Of a stretch of DNA of 64,000 nucleotides, positions 54,674 to 64,000 are shown one piece after another. Made by a program: the position numbers and the translations under genes. The DNA is from Prochilodus magdalenae. Its lineage: Eukaryota; Chordata; Actinopteri; Characiformes; Prochilodontidae. The notes under the pieces are model-generated. The model worked only from the letters and a program-made list of their open reading frames with translations, did not search any database and had not been told where the DNA came from. Location of the stretch: positions 36,001 to 100,000 of the forward strand of contig JAMWET010003932.1 of NCBI GenBank assembly GCA_024036415.1, read 5' to 3'. Positions within the stretch are counted from its first letter, which is position 1. Each line of letters starts with the position of its first letter.

Positions 54674-55803
54674 TGGTACAACAGGGGTTGATTTAGAAAA
54701 GACTCCATTGGATGTTATAATAAACACCGGCTCCTTCAAAGTGGTCACTAGGCAGCTGTAATATGGTATATGAAATATGAGATGTGATAGTGTGACTGTG
54801 CCCGTGTATGTTGATTGACACTGGTATATGTGTGTTAAGCCTGGCCGTACGTGGTGCGTTAACGTTGTGTAGACTGAACCTGGAGTGCTGAAGTTTGACC
54901 CGGTCCTGTATTACAGTCCCGGTGTTATCAGGGTTGGGACTACAGTCCGAGGAGATGGAGCGAACTGAGACCGGTGCAGTGATTTATTTCAGCGTGTGAG
55001 GTTAAACTGGAGTCCTCCTCACGAGGCCCAGAGCTTCCAGCCCGTGTTTGTTATGTTGATGTGGATTCAGAGGATGACTAACTTGGAGAAAGGAAGTTTG
55101 GTCATAGGAGAGAGTGTATAGCTTCATGGAACCTGATGACCTATGCATGCGTGCGGGTGTGTGCGTATGTGTGTGTGTGCGCTCTGTCTGGTTTCCAAGA
55201 CATGTGACTGTGCACAATGCTGCTTTTCCTATGCAACTTGCATGCGCTCTCTGTGGTATTTCCTGTATTCTCTCGCTCTCGCGGTCTCTTATACTGACTA
55301 TCAAAGTTTAATATACCTTAAAATCCATAGTCTGACAAATATCTAATCGCCCCAGACTGTTTGGAAGCTGTAGTTAGCTGTAGTTCTGTAGTTTTAACCC
55401 TGGGGCTAAAAGGCTAATGTTGCTAACAAGCTTTGGAATTAGGAAGGAGTTGTTAGGTGATCATGAGTAGAGTTACCTGTGTGGTTCCTGACCTGATATG
55501 ATATGATTGTGAGGGCTAGGCCTACAGTTCGGGGTCAAGGGATTACCTCTATGGTAATGCTAATTTCCATTAGCACCCCTGTAGGATCCTAGTGCTAAGC
55601 TAACAGTGATTCACAGTTGTAGGTTAGACATTTGAAGCTTGTTAAAGACTTGCATGTCTCTTATGAACATCTTTCCAGAGTCCAACATGTGGCTGATATA
55701 CTTTACCATATTTCTCTCCTCTCTGTGTAAACTAGGGGTCGTAATCTTGGGTAACTAGCATAACCAAAAGCTAGCAAGCTAGACACCTTGTCACCTATTT
55801 ATT
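54674..55803. other. Intergenic sequence, no gene seen
   Basis: A GT-rich tract lies at 55154-55182. The antiparallel frames at 55002-55346 have no recognisable domain. Confidence 0.5.
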
Positions 55804-55823
55804 CATATATATATATATATATA

Positions 55824-55899
<76 letters not shown>
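55804..55899. repeat. TA dinucleotide microsatellite
   Basis: Long TA run with a short TGTG interruption at about 55829. The YIYI frames come from it. Confidence 0.95.
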
Positions 55900-55902
<3 letters not shown>

Positions 55903-56243
55903 TTTATTCATCACCAAGCCTACTGTACACATGTTTACATACTGTATACTCATGTTTGCATACTGTTCTCATATTATCTCTACCTCAGATGTTATTTTCA
56001 TTGTGTACATACTGTCTACTTGCACTACTCTTACAGTTGAAACATTCATTTGTAAATGCTGCTCTTATACATTCATATATATGTATATAGATATGCTTAT
56101 ATATGTATATATTTATTATTACGGCTCTTTATGTAAATAATACTGTACTTGCACTTCTGGTTAGATGCTAACTGCATTTCATTGGCTCTGTACCTGTACT
56201 CTGCACAATGACAAAGTTGAATAATCTAATCTAATCTAATTTA
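55900..56243 (+). mobile_element. LINE 3' UTR with TCTAA tail
   Basis: Ends in GCTAACTGCATTTCATTGGC, CTGTACCTGTACTCTGCACA, ATGACAAAGTTGAAT and a TCTAA pentanucleotide tail at 56222-56243. This is a standard LINE 3' terminus in fish. No coding sequence is retained. Confidence 0.7.
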
Positions 56244-56319
56244 ATATATATACTTCATAATATATTTATATTTAATATATATACATATGTATGTATATAT
56301 TAGTATATATTTACACCAA

Positions 56320-56780
56320 TATTGATAGTCCATCTATTTATTTCTTTATCCATACAACAATATTATCCATTCATCCATTCCTTCATTCACACGTTGCTTT
56401 GTCTGTCCGTCTGTCCATCTGCTTGTCTGTTTCTTTACAGGTTGCTTTATCCCTCTCTTCATCTATTCGTCTGTTTGTCTGTCTGTATGTCTGTTGGTCT
56501 ATTCATTTGTGCATTGCTGCTTCCATTTGTCCTTTCTTGGGGTGTTGGTTTTTCCATATGTGCGTTCCTTCCAGCATTGCCTTGTCTATCTGTCCACCCG
56601 TCCGTTTCTTACCATGTTGTTTTACCATTTGTCTGTTTATTGGTTTCTTTGCACGTTCTGTCTGTCCATCTTCACATCTGCTTGGTCTGTTCCTTTTGTT
56701 GCTTTGTCCAGTCGTTTGGTTGTCTCCCCCTGTGCATCTGCATGTCTGTTCATTTGGTTTTTGGTCCTGTTAGCGTCGCA
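56320..56780 (+). repeat. Degenerate CTGT/CATC tetranucleotide repeat
   Basis: Imperfect TCTGTCTGTC and CATCCATTC repeats. The 188- and 160-codon frames rich in Ser, Leu, Val and Cys follow directly from the tetranucleotide bias. Membrane-like hydrophobicity here is a composition artefact. Confidence 0.75.
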
Positions 56781-57299
56781 TCAAATCTGTATAATGATGT
56801 CAGTAATGTATTACAGGCGGAGCAGGCTAGGAGTATTGGACAGAGAGCTGTCGGTCAAGCTGTTTTTCAGCCACATCTAGAAAGTTAGCAGGTAGTTCTG
56901 GTCAGAGGATTAAAGCCATGTTTTTTAAAATTTATTTATTTTTATTTATAACTTATATTTTCATTTCAGCTTTTTTGGTAGCACTCTAGTTTATCATAAA
57001 AAGATTATTTTATATTTTGTAATATTTTATTCAGTGTTTCCTGCAACTTTTACTAATGCTGGCTTCGTACCAGGCCCTGAAAATATGGCATTTATGAGAT
57101 AAGCACACATGGATGGCACCAAATGTATTTCAGTTATTCAGGAGCCGCACATTAACTACAGCTAAAGTCATCCAGACCCGAAACTACACATATAACCACA
57201 AGTCATGTGATGCTTCAAACAGGATAAATGCACATTGCTCATGTCATAAACAATCTCTGCTTATTATTCTATTTCAGCAATGCACAATATATACATAAA
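56781..57299. other. AT-rich intergenic sequence, no gene seen
   Basis: Nothing recognised. Confidence 0.45.
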
Positions 57300-57639
57300 G
57301 ATTAATAGAATAAAAAACATATTCTAAAAATCCCTCACTTTTTTGTTTGATGTACTATATAACGTTTCATAATTCCTTTATTCTTAGAGTCTGTATATGG
57401 AAACACAGCTGCAAAAACGGCTTATTCTAAATTTAATGTGTTTGTGATGTCAATAAAACCAACACATCAAATTATACCCACCTGTTTTCAGCCTAGAGCA
57501 GTTAAGCTCCTCACACTCCTCCTGACTGCTTAAACAAAAACTTGAACAAGGCACAGAACACTGCATCCCACCAGATTGAAAGGTGCTAATGTAACCATGA
57601 GCATTGAAGCGTTAAAAATGTAGATTATGGGCCCTTTAA
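57300..57639. mobile_element. TTAA-flanked MITE, copy with unclear left end
   Basis: The right terminus is GATTATGGGCCCTTTAA (TTAA at 57636-57639). The interior CCCTCACTTTTTTGTTTGAT and GTCTGTATATGGAAACACAG, then CTGCAAAAACGGC, matches the family interior at 45033-45110 and 60395-60420. The left TTAAAGGG end is not found. Confidence 0.6.
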
Positions 57640-58239
57640 TGTAACAGGTCAGGTCTTCAATTCATCTCCTGAAGTCCTAACTAATGGTAGAGCTCGTTCG
57701 GCCATTTCCACCAAGATCCCACAAAGAAAGCTATCCAGATCGGATCGTTTTCCGCTGGGCACTTCTTACAGAGTCTAAATACAACAAGCGTGTTCGTTCA
57801 TTATCATTAAATGAAAATCAATAAAAGCATTTGATTTCACGGAGATCAGTAGGGCTTCTCTGAAACCAGCATCCTCCGAAAGAAGCACGCAGTTAGCATG
57901 GCGCTAATCAGTCTTCGGAAGCTCCCATTACTTGTTAGCCTTGTAACTCCAGCGCTAAAACTAAAGCAGCGGAGTTTAGACACCAGATTTTTGGCTGAAC
58001 TGCGTCTGTAAGCATACATTACAGTATACATGTGCGTCTGTTTCTGCCTTGGCACCTTGTTGAGCTTCATTCCGGAGAGTATGTGTGGGTGCCGTAAAGA
58101 TTTAGCTGGTGTGTGTGTAGCGTTAGCGCTGTAGCCAGGCGTCCGGGCCCGAAGGGTACACAGCGGTATTAAATACAGCTGTTACTTTAGCAAGTATGAG
58201 TAGAACTTCATGCATGTCACACCCGTAGAGGCCTTTGTG
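57640..58239. other. Intergenic sequence, no gene seen
   Basis: Balanced composition, no recognised element. The minus-strand frame at 57846-58070 has no known domain. Confidence 0.45.
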
Positions 58240-59460
58240 AAACTCCTAGTATTTGTGAAATTCATAGTAGTTACTGATAGTGGGTACTGAATCATTCTGA
58301 ATAGATACTGATTAATTCATAGTGCACACTAAATCATTTATAATAGGTACTGAATAATTCTTAGTAGATACTGAATAATCCATAATAGATACTGAATCAT
58401 TTTTATCAATTGGCTCTGAATAATCTGTTGTACTTGCTAAATAATTCATAGCAATTAGTGAATAATTCATTGTACTGAATTATTCATAGCAAGTACTGAA
58501 TAATTGTAGTGGGTACTAATTCAATTCATAGTAGATACTGAATAAATCATAGTAGATATTAAATAAATTAAAGTAGTTACTGAATAGTTATAGTAGGTAC
58601 TGAATAAATCATAGTAGACACTGAATAGTTCATAGTAGGTACTGAATAATTATAGTAGGTACTGAATAAATCAAAGTAGGTACTCAATAATTATAGTAGG
58701 TACTGAATACAACATAGTAGGGTGCTGAATAATTCCTGGTAGGTACTGAATAGTTCATAGTAGGTACTGAATAATTCATAGTAGGTACTGAATAATTGTA
58801 GTAGGTACTGAATAATCATAGTAGGCACTGAATCAATCTTAGTAGGTACTGAATAATGCATAGTAGGTACTGAATAATTGTAGTAGATACTGAATAAATC
58901 ATAGTAGGTACTGAATAATCACAGTAGGCACTGAATCAATCTTAGTAGGTACTGAATAATTCATACTAGATACTGAATAATTCCTAGTAGATACTGAATA
59001 ATTGTAGTAGGTACTGAATAATTGTAGTGGGTACTAAGTAAATCATAGTAGGTACTGGATAATTACAGTGGGTACTGAATAATCACAGTAGGCACTGAAT
59101 CAATCTTAGTAGGTACTGAATAATCATAGTAGGCACTGAATCAATCTTAGTAGGTACTGAATAATGCATAGTAGGTACTGAATAATGCATAGTAGGTACT
59201 GAATAATTGTAGTAGATACTGAATAAATCATAGTAGGTACTGGATAATTACAGTGGGTACTGAATAATTCTTAGTAGGTACTGAATAGTTCATAGCAATT
59301 AGTGAATCATTCATAGTAGTTCCTAAATAATTAAGAACCGCTGAATAATTTATAGTACCTCTGAATAGTTTGTAGTAGTTAGTAAATATTGATTATAGAT
59401 ACTGATTAGTTTATATTAGTAACTAAATAATTTATACTAGATTCTGAATCATGTATATGA
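58240..59460. repeat. 21-bp minisatellite (GGTACTGAATAATTCATAGTA)
   Basis: About 55 imperfect units of 19-22 bp alternating GTAGGTACTGAATAATTCATA with shorter TTGTAGTAGGTACTGAATAA forms. The flanks are the most divergent. Larger blocks (containing GGCACTGAATCAATCTTAGT) are duplicated near 58820, 58925, 59090 and 59125. Confidence 0.95.
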
Positions 59461-59999
59461 TGTCTGAATAATCCAAAGCATTTGGTGAATAATTCATAGC
59501 AGCTATTAAATAATTCAGAATAGATGCTGAATAATTAATATGAGCTGCTGGATCATTAGCCTTATGATTGATATCAGAGCTATAAGCATAAGGCTCAGGT
59601 GGTTCAGATGTAAATATCATTGCTGTGGTATGAAAACACCAGCTGCAGTTTGCATTGTGTGAGCATTTCATGATGGATGAACCAATAGGAATGATCCGTG
59701 TCACATACATTAGTCACATACATTGAGGTGAGGTTGGGACAGTGGTGCTGGTTCTACGCCGCAGTTGTCACTGACGTGCTTATTTGTTTAGTTGTGTGTT
59801 TTGTGTCTGTTGACGCTCGACAGCAGAACATTCAATAACAGTGTAACTGAGGAGTCAGCTGTATATCAGGTTCTGTATAGAAATAACCCCGTATAGATGT
59901 GCAGCGGTAGTTGAACTCGTGTTCTCTGGAGTCAGAGGGAATTTGGTCATCTGCCCTGCACTCCGCTCAGCCCTTGTGTGTTCTCACACAACATACAAG
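59461..59999. other. Intergenic sequence, no gene seen
   Basis: Tail of the degenerate array to about 59560, then unique sequence with no supported gene. Confidence 0.45.
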
Positions 60000-60330
60000 G
60001 CCATGTTTTTCTTTCTCAATGCAAGCCTTTAACAACACCATCCTCGGCTTGGCCGGCTGCCAGCCCCGAGATGACGTGCAACAGCTGTATTTTTGCAGCG
60101 TGTCCCGGGTTGCCCTCCGCAGGCCGCACACTACCAAACATTCCACACGGGGGGCTGAAGGGGCCGTGCCAAGCGAAGTGGGGCTTTAAGTTTACTTTAC
60201 ATGCCGTGTCCCGCTCTGAACCCTCACAGACCCTCACAAAACCCCACCACAGCCCCCCTGCCAAGACCACAGGATGCTGTTCTTACCCACAGCCGTTAGG
60301 CTCCGTAATGACTCTATAGGCTTCCCCTCG
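60000..60330. promoter_or_regulatory. Candidate conserved non-coding block
   Basis: GC-rich, non-repetitive stretch with GGCTTGGCCGGCTGCCAGCC at about 60047 and CACGGGGGGCTGAAGGGGCC at about 60147. Antiparallel frames overlap and none resembles a known protein. Composition suggests selection or a cryptic exon. Not testable here. Confidence 0.22.
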
Positions 60331-60338
60331 CCACTTCA

Positions 60339-60670
60339 TTAAAGAGCCTGTATCATGGAAAGTCTGGAACATACCTTTCATTCTCCAGGCCATGCAATCT
60401 GTATATGGAAGGTAAATTGCGAAAACAGCATGATGTGAACCCACTCACGCTGATGTTTTAGCTTGGACCGCTCTACAGTGAGGCAGCCAGTCATAACAGA
60501 GACCATTTACATATATCAGTCTTGAAGGCATGTGAACAAAAACAGTGGGAGAGAAACAGGAGGAAGATGAAAAGTCTTTTTTTGCTACATACAACTATGA
60601 AAAATTGGATCCCAGTGCAAAAAGACCCCTGAAAAAACCTTACATGAAAAATAGAACATGGGCCCTTTAA
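60339..60670. mobile_element. TTAA-flanked MITE, complete copy
   Basis: 332 bp from TTAAAGAGCCTGTATCATGG to the complement-type end GAACATGGGCCCTTTAA, with TTAA at both ends (60339-60342, 60667-60670). The interior CATTTACATATATCAGTCTT is the segment also seen at 12816 and around the L1 insertion site. A piggyBac-type non-autonomous element is the best guess. Confidence 0.82.
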
Positions 60671-61039
60671 GTGTGCCCACCCTGTATCTACACTCATTGG
60701 CCATTTAAATTAGACACTCCTAGCCAGGGTTTCGGATGGTGGTGAAAGGTCTCGTGGGGTTTTCCGTGGCTGAAAGTCTGTCTATGAGATGATCTGCACT
60801 GAGGAATGCTATTTTCACCGTGTGTTATTGTGTATGACCCTGTTATAACTTCATCTGTGGTAGTTATAAATGATTATTACACGTACAAGCTGATAAAAAG
60901 GCACCCTGATTTGGTTGACTAGCCTGATTTTTTTTTTTTCAGTTAGTTAATTCAAAAAAATGATAGTAAAAATTGCATTTAGTTATCAGGAGGTGGTATA
61001 TATGATAGGCCAGTATTACCCATCACATGTTTGAGCCTT
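60671..61039. other. Intergenic sequence, no gene seen
   Basis: CTACACTCATTGGCCATTTA at about 60691 resembles the terminal sequence of the Tc1-like/long-inverted-repeat families. Nothing else recognised. Confidence 0.4.
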
Positions 61040-61207
61040 GAACAAGCGTTTGCCATACAAGGCCATTCAAAACTCACCTAAAAACTAAAAAAAATTCTGT
61101 TCTCGAAACATTTTCCTTCTTTATTATTAATTTTTGATTGTTTATTATTATTATTTTCTTCGGTAAAGCATCCTTGGGTATGTGAAAGGTGCTATAGAAG
61201 TGTAACC

Positions 61208-61242
<35 letters not shown>
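61040..61242 (+). mobile_element. L2-type LINE 3' end with TTA tail
   Basis: CATTCAAAACTCACCTAAAA corresponds to the FKTHLKT-type end of a LINE ORF2. GGTATGTGAAAGGTGCTATA then GAAGTGTAA is the stem-like 3' tail of UnaL2-type elements. It is followed by a 12-copy ATT microsatellite tail (61209-61242). Confidence 0.7.
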
Positions 61243-61244
<2 letters not shown>

Positions 61245-61559
61245 CCTGCTGTATGTTGTGGCTTTCAGCAGCGTTTAGTTTCTCGGTGTCTTCATGTTTG
61301 TTGCAGACATAAAGTCGTAAACAGCTGGCGTTTCCCAACACCACGAGCTCCTCCTGTTATAAACTGTCAGATAATTCACATTTTGCTTCAGGGAAATCAC
61401 ACAAGACCCCCGGCAATTTCAATTTTGTTTCTCCCACAGGGGGTCCCTTTATTCTTACAGGGGTCGCCCACCAGAGCTGACAGTATACAGGTCATTCTCT
61501 GCACAGCAGTGACACTGAGATGCTGGTGCACATGGCTGTGGTATACGTGTACTACGCTA
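61243..61559. other. Intergenic sequence, no gene seen
   Basis: Nothing recognised. Confidence 0.4.
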
Positions 61560-61950
61560 TTCTTATTGTATATCAGCTACACCTACCATATAGGAGCACT
61601 CTGTAGTTCATCTAATTCTCTGAATGCTTTGTGGTTACGACCCCCACAAGACCACCACAGAGCACGTACTATGTGGGTGGGGGATCAGTCTCAGCACCGC
61701 AGGGACACTGATGTGGTGGTGGTGTGTTGGTGTGGGTGGTGCTGGTGTGAGTGGATCAGACACAGCAGTGCTGCTGGAGTGTTGAGACACTGTGTCCACT
61801 CACTGTCCACTCTATTAGACACTCCTACCTTGCTGGTCCACCTTGTAGATGGACAGTCAGAGATGGTGGCTTCGTGTTCCTCTAGTCCTTTGTCAGTGGT
61901 CACGGGACGTCGCCCACAGGCTACTGTTCTCAGTCCAGTGGTGACATTAA
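61560..61950 (-). mobile_element. Long-inverted-repeat element, copy 3 (left half)
   Basis: CATATAGGAGCACTCTGTAG, AAGACCACCACAGAGCACGT, GTGGATCAGACACAGCAGTG, CACTGTCCACTCTATTAGAC and CCACCTTGTAGATGGACAGT are the reverse complement of the right half of copy 2. It ends near GTCACGGGACGTCGCCCACA, the single-copy counterpart of the segment amplified 60-fold in copy 2. The frame at 61383-61961 is not a gene. Confidence 0.8.
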
Positions 61951-62373
61951 GGTTTTCATAATCTACACGGGTCGTAAGTTACTGGCACATCAGGGAAGTC
62001 AGAGCTGTGTCTGACAAACTGTATGCAAATGAACTGAGCGGGGACCAATCAGACTCTTAGTATCTGGCATGGTAAACGGCCATAGAGATTTAATACTGGA
62101 ACGCACACTGAGCCTTTAATATTTATATATTATATATTATATAGTTGTAAGACTATGTAAGAGTTATATGATTAGATGAAAACAATATTAGGCTGTTTGG
62201 GATTCGGGCCAATAACTCTGCATTGACTTTTTCCTCTTTGAACTTTAACCTGCGTGTGGTTTAGTGACACGCCACCTGAAGCAGCCGATTTCAGCTCACT
62301 GTATGGATAATAATAATAATAAATTTAATTTTCTTGCTCAATAAAACAAGCACACTTGGGTCTTTACAGCAAA

Positions 62374-62377
<4 letters not shown>
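61951..62377. other. Intergenic sequence, no gene seen
   Basis: Nothing recognised. Confidence 0.45.

Positions 62378-62441
<64 letters not shown>
62378..62441. repeat. TA dinucleotide microsatellite
   Basis: About 32 uninterrupted TA repeats. Confidence 0.97.
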
Positions 62442-62446
<5 letters not shown>

Positions 62447-63299
62447 TAATATATTTTTTCAAAATATTAAATTTATATTTATAAATTCAGAACGTTTTAT
62501 TATTACTGTGCTAAACAGTGGCAGGTGTGACTACAGTCCCTGAACCTTTCACCATGAATATGAATTAATATCATGTATATAAATACCTTATTTATAATAT
62601 TTTAATTATAATACTAATCATAATATTAACTAAATAGCTATACAATGATTTTCTGACCTCCTGATGTTCCCAATAAGCTCTAAATTATGAATAAACCATA
62701 GTTTTATGTTTTGGCATCTGGTTAATAACATTTCAGTCAGTGTATGATGTATTACTGAATAGCAGTTATTAATGGGACTAGTGATTCCAAACCTTCGGAT
62801 GATGTATGTGGTATACCGTCATATCGCTGCTGACGAAACTCGAGGTTGGGTATGGTTTTCTGTCATTTGTGCGGGTTCTAGATCATTCCAAAGCTTCCGT
62901 TCACCCTGTGTTAACGTTTTATGGATAACAGGTCAATAGGAGTGTCCGGAGAGGACATTCGGATGAAGTCCAGTTGTATTCACTTACATAGAAAGTTTTT
63001 TGAGGCTTTCCTCAGACAGCCACGATATACTACAGGGTAGTATGCCGGAGTGGGGTGACTTTGTCCATTCCGGTCAGTAATTACACCTCCAGACGGCCCC
63101 AGACTGCTAGACTTTCTGTTTCTTCGCGTGTGACATGCAGTCGCTTGTCTTGTGGCGGGCCGGTCAGATGGCTTACTTTAGGCAGTGTATATGAAATAGT
63201 CAGAGCGAGGCTGTTATGACAGGTCGTATGACATGTTTATGACACATTATAACAAGCGCGGCGAGGGAGCATCTCCACGCCAAACATCTATACCTCACA
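62442..63299. other. Intergenic sequence, no gene seen
   Basis: AT-rich to about 62760, then balanced. No recognised element. Confidence 0.45.
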
Positions 63300-63665
63300 G
63301 TCGTCTCATGTGAGCCATGTTTGTCTTTTTTTTCCTCTGTTGTTTATTCAAAGCTGGCCAGACTCATGCTGCTTCTTGGCCCACGCGGCTGCCTTGGCCC
63401 GCGCGAGGGAAGCCAGCGTCGAGCCGAGCGTTCGCTTGCTCTCTTTGCTGACAGGATGAGGCAGCGGGGCGGCCATGGCCACGGTTCACGGGACAAAGCA
63501 GCCATGCAGACTTTCAACAGCCCCGTGTTTGTTTGGAGCGGTTTGGGTCATCAGATCAAACCATAGAGTCGCCTTTAAAGTGAGCGCGGATGTAGCCAGG
63601 GGACGCTGTGTGGCTGAGGGTCGCTCCTTCGGTTCTGCAGTGGATGATACGGGGCTAACGTAGCT
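63300..63665. promoter_or_regulatory. GC-rich CpG-containing block, unresolved
   Basis: CpG-rich stretch (GGCCCGCGCGAGGGAAGCCA at about 63396, GCGGGGCGGCCATGGCCACG at about 63463) distinct from the AT-rich flanks. Two overlapping plus-strand frames (63321-63566, 63475-63663) have no domain I know. It may be a CpG island, a conserved element or a diverged exon. Confidence 0.25.
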
Positions 63666-63699
63666 ACAACCGCATGCACCCGCTGAGCGTTTTAATAAG

Positions 63700-64000
63700 A
63701 CTGCTGGTCAGCTACTCATTCATAGAGTTATCTAATCAGCAAATCTCGTGGCAGCAGGGCAGTGCATGAAGTCATGCAGATATGGTGGAGCAGCCTCAGA
63801 CAATGCTCACATCAACTATCAGAGAAAATGTGAACTCTAAAGTTCCCCTAGAGCAAAAAAGAAAAACCGTCCAGTGAGCAGCAGCTCTGGAGACCTTGTT
63901 GTTGACAGAGGTCAGTGGAGAATGGCTAGACTGGTTCCAACTCATAGAAGAGCTAGGGCAACTCGGATAACCACCACTGTGTTGAGCAGAGAGGCATCTC
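63700..64000 (+). pseudogene. Tc1-like transposase fragment, cut by window end
   Basis: ATCTAATCAGCAAATCTCGT and GGCAGCAGGGCAGTGCATGA start a familiar fish Tc1-like element. After an internal deletion near 63845 the sequence encodes MARLVPTHRRARATRITTTV, resembling the second DNA-binding helix-turn-helix of the transposase. It continues beyond the window. The N-terminal domain is deleted, so it is non-functional. Confidence 0.72.

Noticed and set aside
56291..56888. 188- and 160-codon frames with hydrophobic, cysteine-rich character suggesting a membrane protein
   Set aside because: Composition follows from degenerate CTGT/CATC tetranucleotides; three overlapping frames look alike and none has a domain.
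61383..61961. 192-codon plus-strand frame
   Set aside because: Mostly inside a non-coding long-inverted-repeat element (61560-61950) whose other copies break the frame.

Overview
This is a vertebrate nuclear genome window, almost certainly from a teleost fish and probably an otophysan (characin, catfish or knifefish group). The organism call rests on repeat content and is an inference. The window holds many Tc1/mariner-type inverted-repeat elements with TA ends, L2-like and Rex/RTE-like LINE 3' ends, an L1-type LINE tail, tRNA-derived SINEs, hAT-type and TTAA-type MITEs, and many GT- or AT-rich tandem arrays. Nothing suggests an operon or bacterial gene organisation. CRISPR arrays and rRNA genes were not seen.

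Only one host protein-coding gene is supported with confidence: an intact 139-codon, single-exon CDS at 42404-42823 (+) that I recognise as transmembrane protein 250 (tmem250). A strong splice acceptor ends at 42197. A CpG-containing stretch with a good donor at 37753/37754 is a plausible non-coding first exon, which would give a 4.4 kb intron filled with transposons. A second weak promoter/first-exon candidate lies at 52330-52530.

Layout. 1-2.6 kb: microsatellite and a 39-bp minisatellite. 3.3-5.9 kb: a 5'-truncated LINE with a nearly complete reverse transcriptase. 5.9-7.7 kb: the same 39-bp minisatellite, first inverted and decayed, then direct. 8.7-9.5 kb: old repeat and a transposase-like helix-turn-helix remnant. 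10.4-12.6 kb: a 29-bp minisatellite. 13.7-14.4 kb: an L1 3' end with a 15-bp target-site duplication. 15.2-23.6 kb: SINE and LINE fragments, two Tc1-type MITEs, a 39-bp minisatellite and a long-inverted-repeat element. 24.5-29.6 kb: three tandem arrays (68, 32/64 and 75 bp). 30.1-37.3 kb: a foldback family, an AT-rich palindrome, a 15-bp minisatellite inside a long-inverted-repeat element, and a candidate conserved non-coding block. 37.5-43.5 kb: the tmem250 locus. 43.8-54.7 kb: MITEs, nested Tc1 and mariner foldbacks, an L2 LINE with an amplified 3' UTR and a 54-bp array seeded in a transposon. 55.8-64 kb: LINE tails, a 21-bp array, more MITEs and a Tc1-like transposase cut by the window end.

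The most interesting theme is that several minisatellites here appear to have been born inside transposable elements. A short internal segment of a recognisable element has been amplified while the element's flanks are still readable on both sides or on one side (near 19.1-20.4, 32.5-33.4, 36.6-36.9, 48.7-49.4 and 50.0-50.8 kb). A second theme is repeated nesting. An unnamed foldback family near 30.1-41.0 kb carries a MITE, a LINE fragment and a hAT element in three copies, near the same internal position. Most long open frames in the window are artefacts of arrays whose period is a multiple of three.
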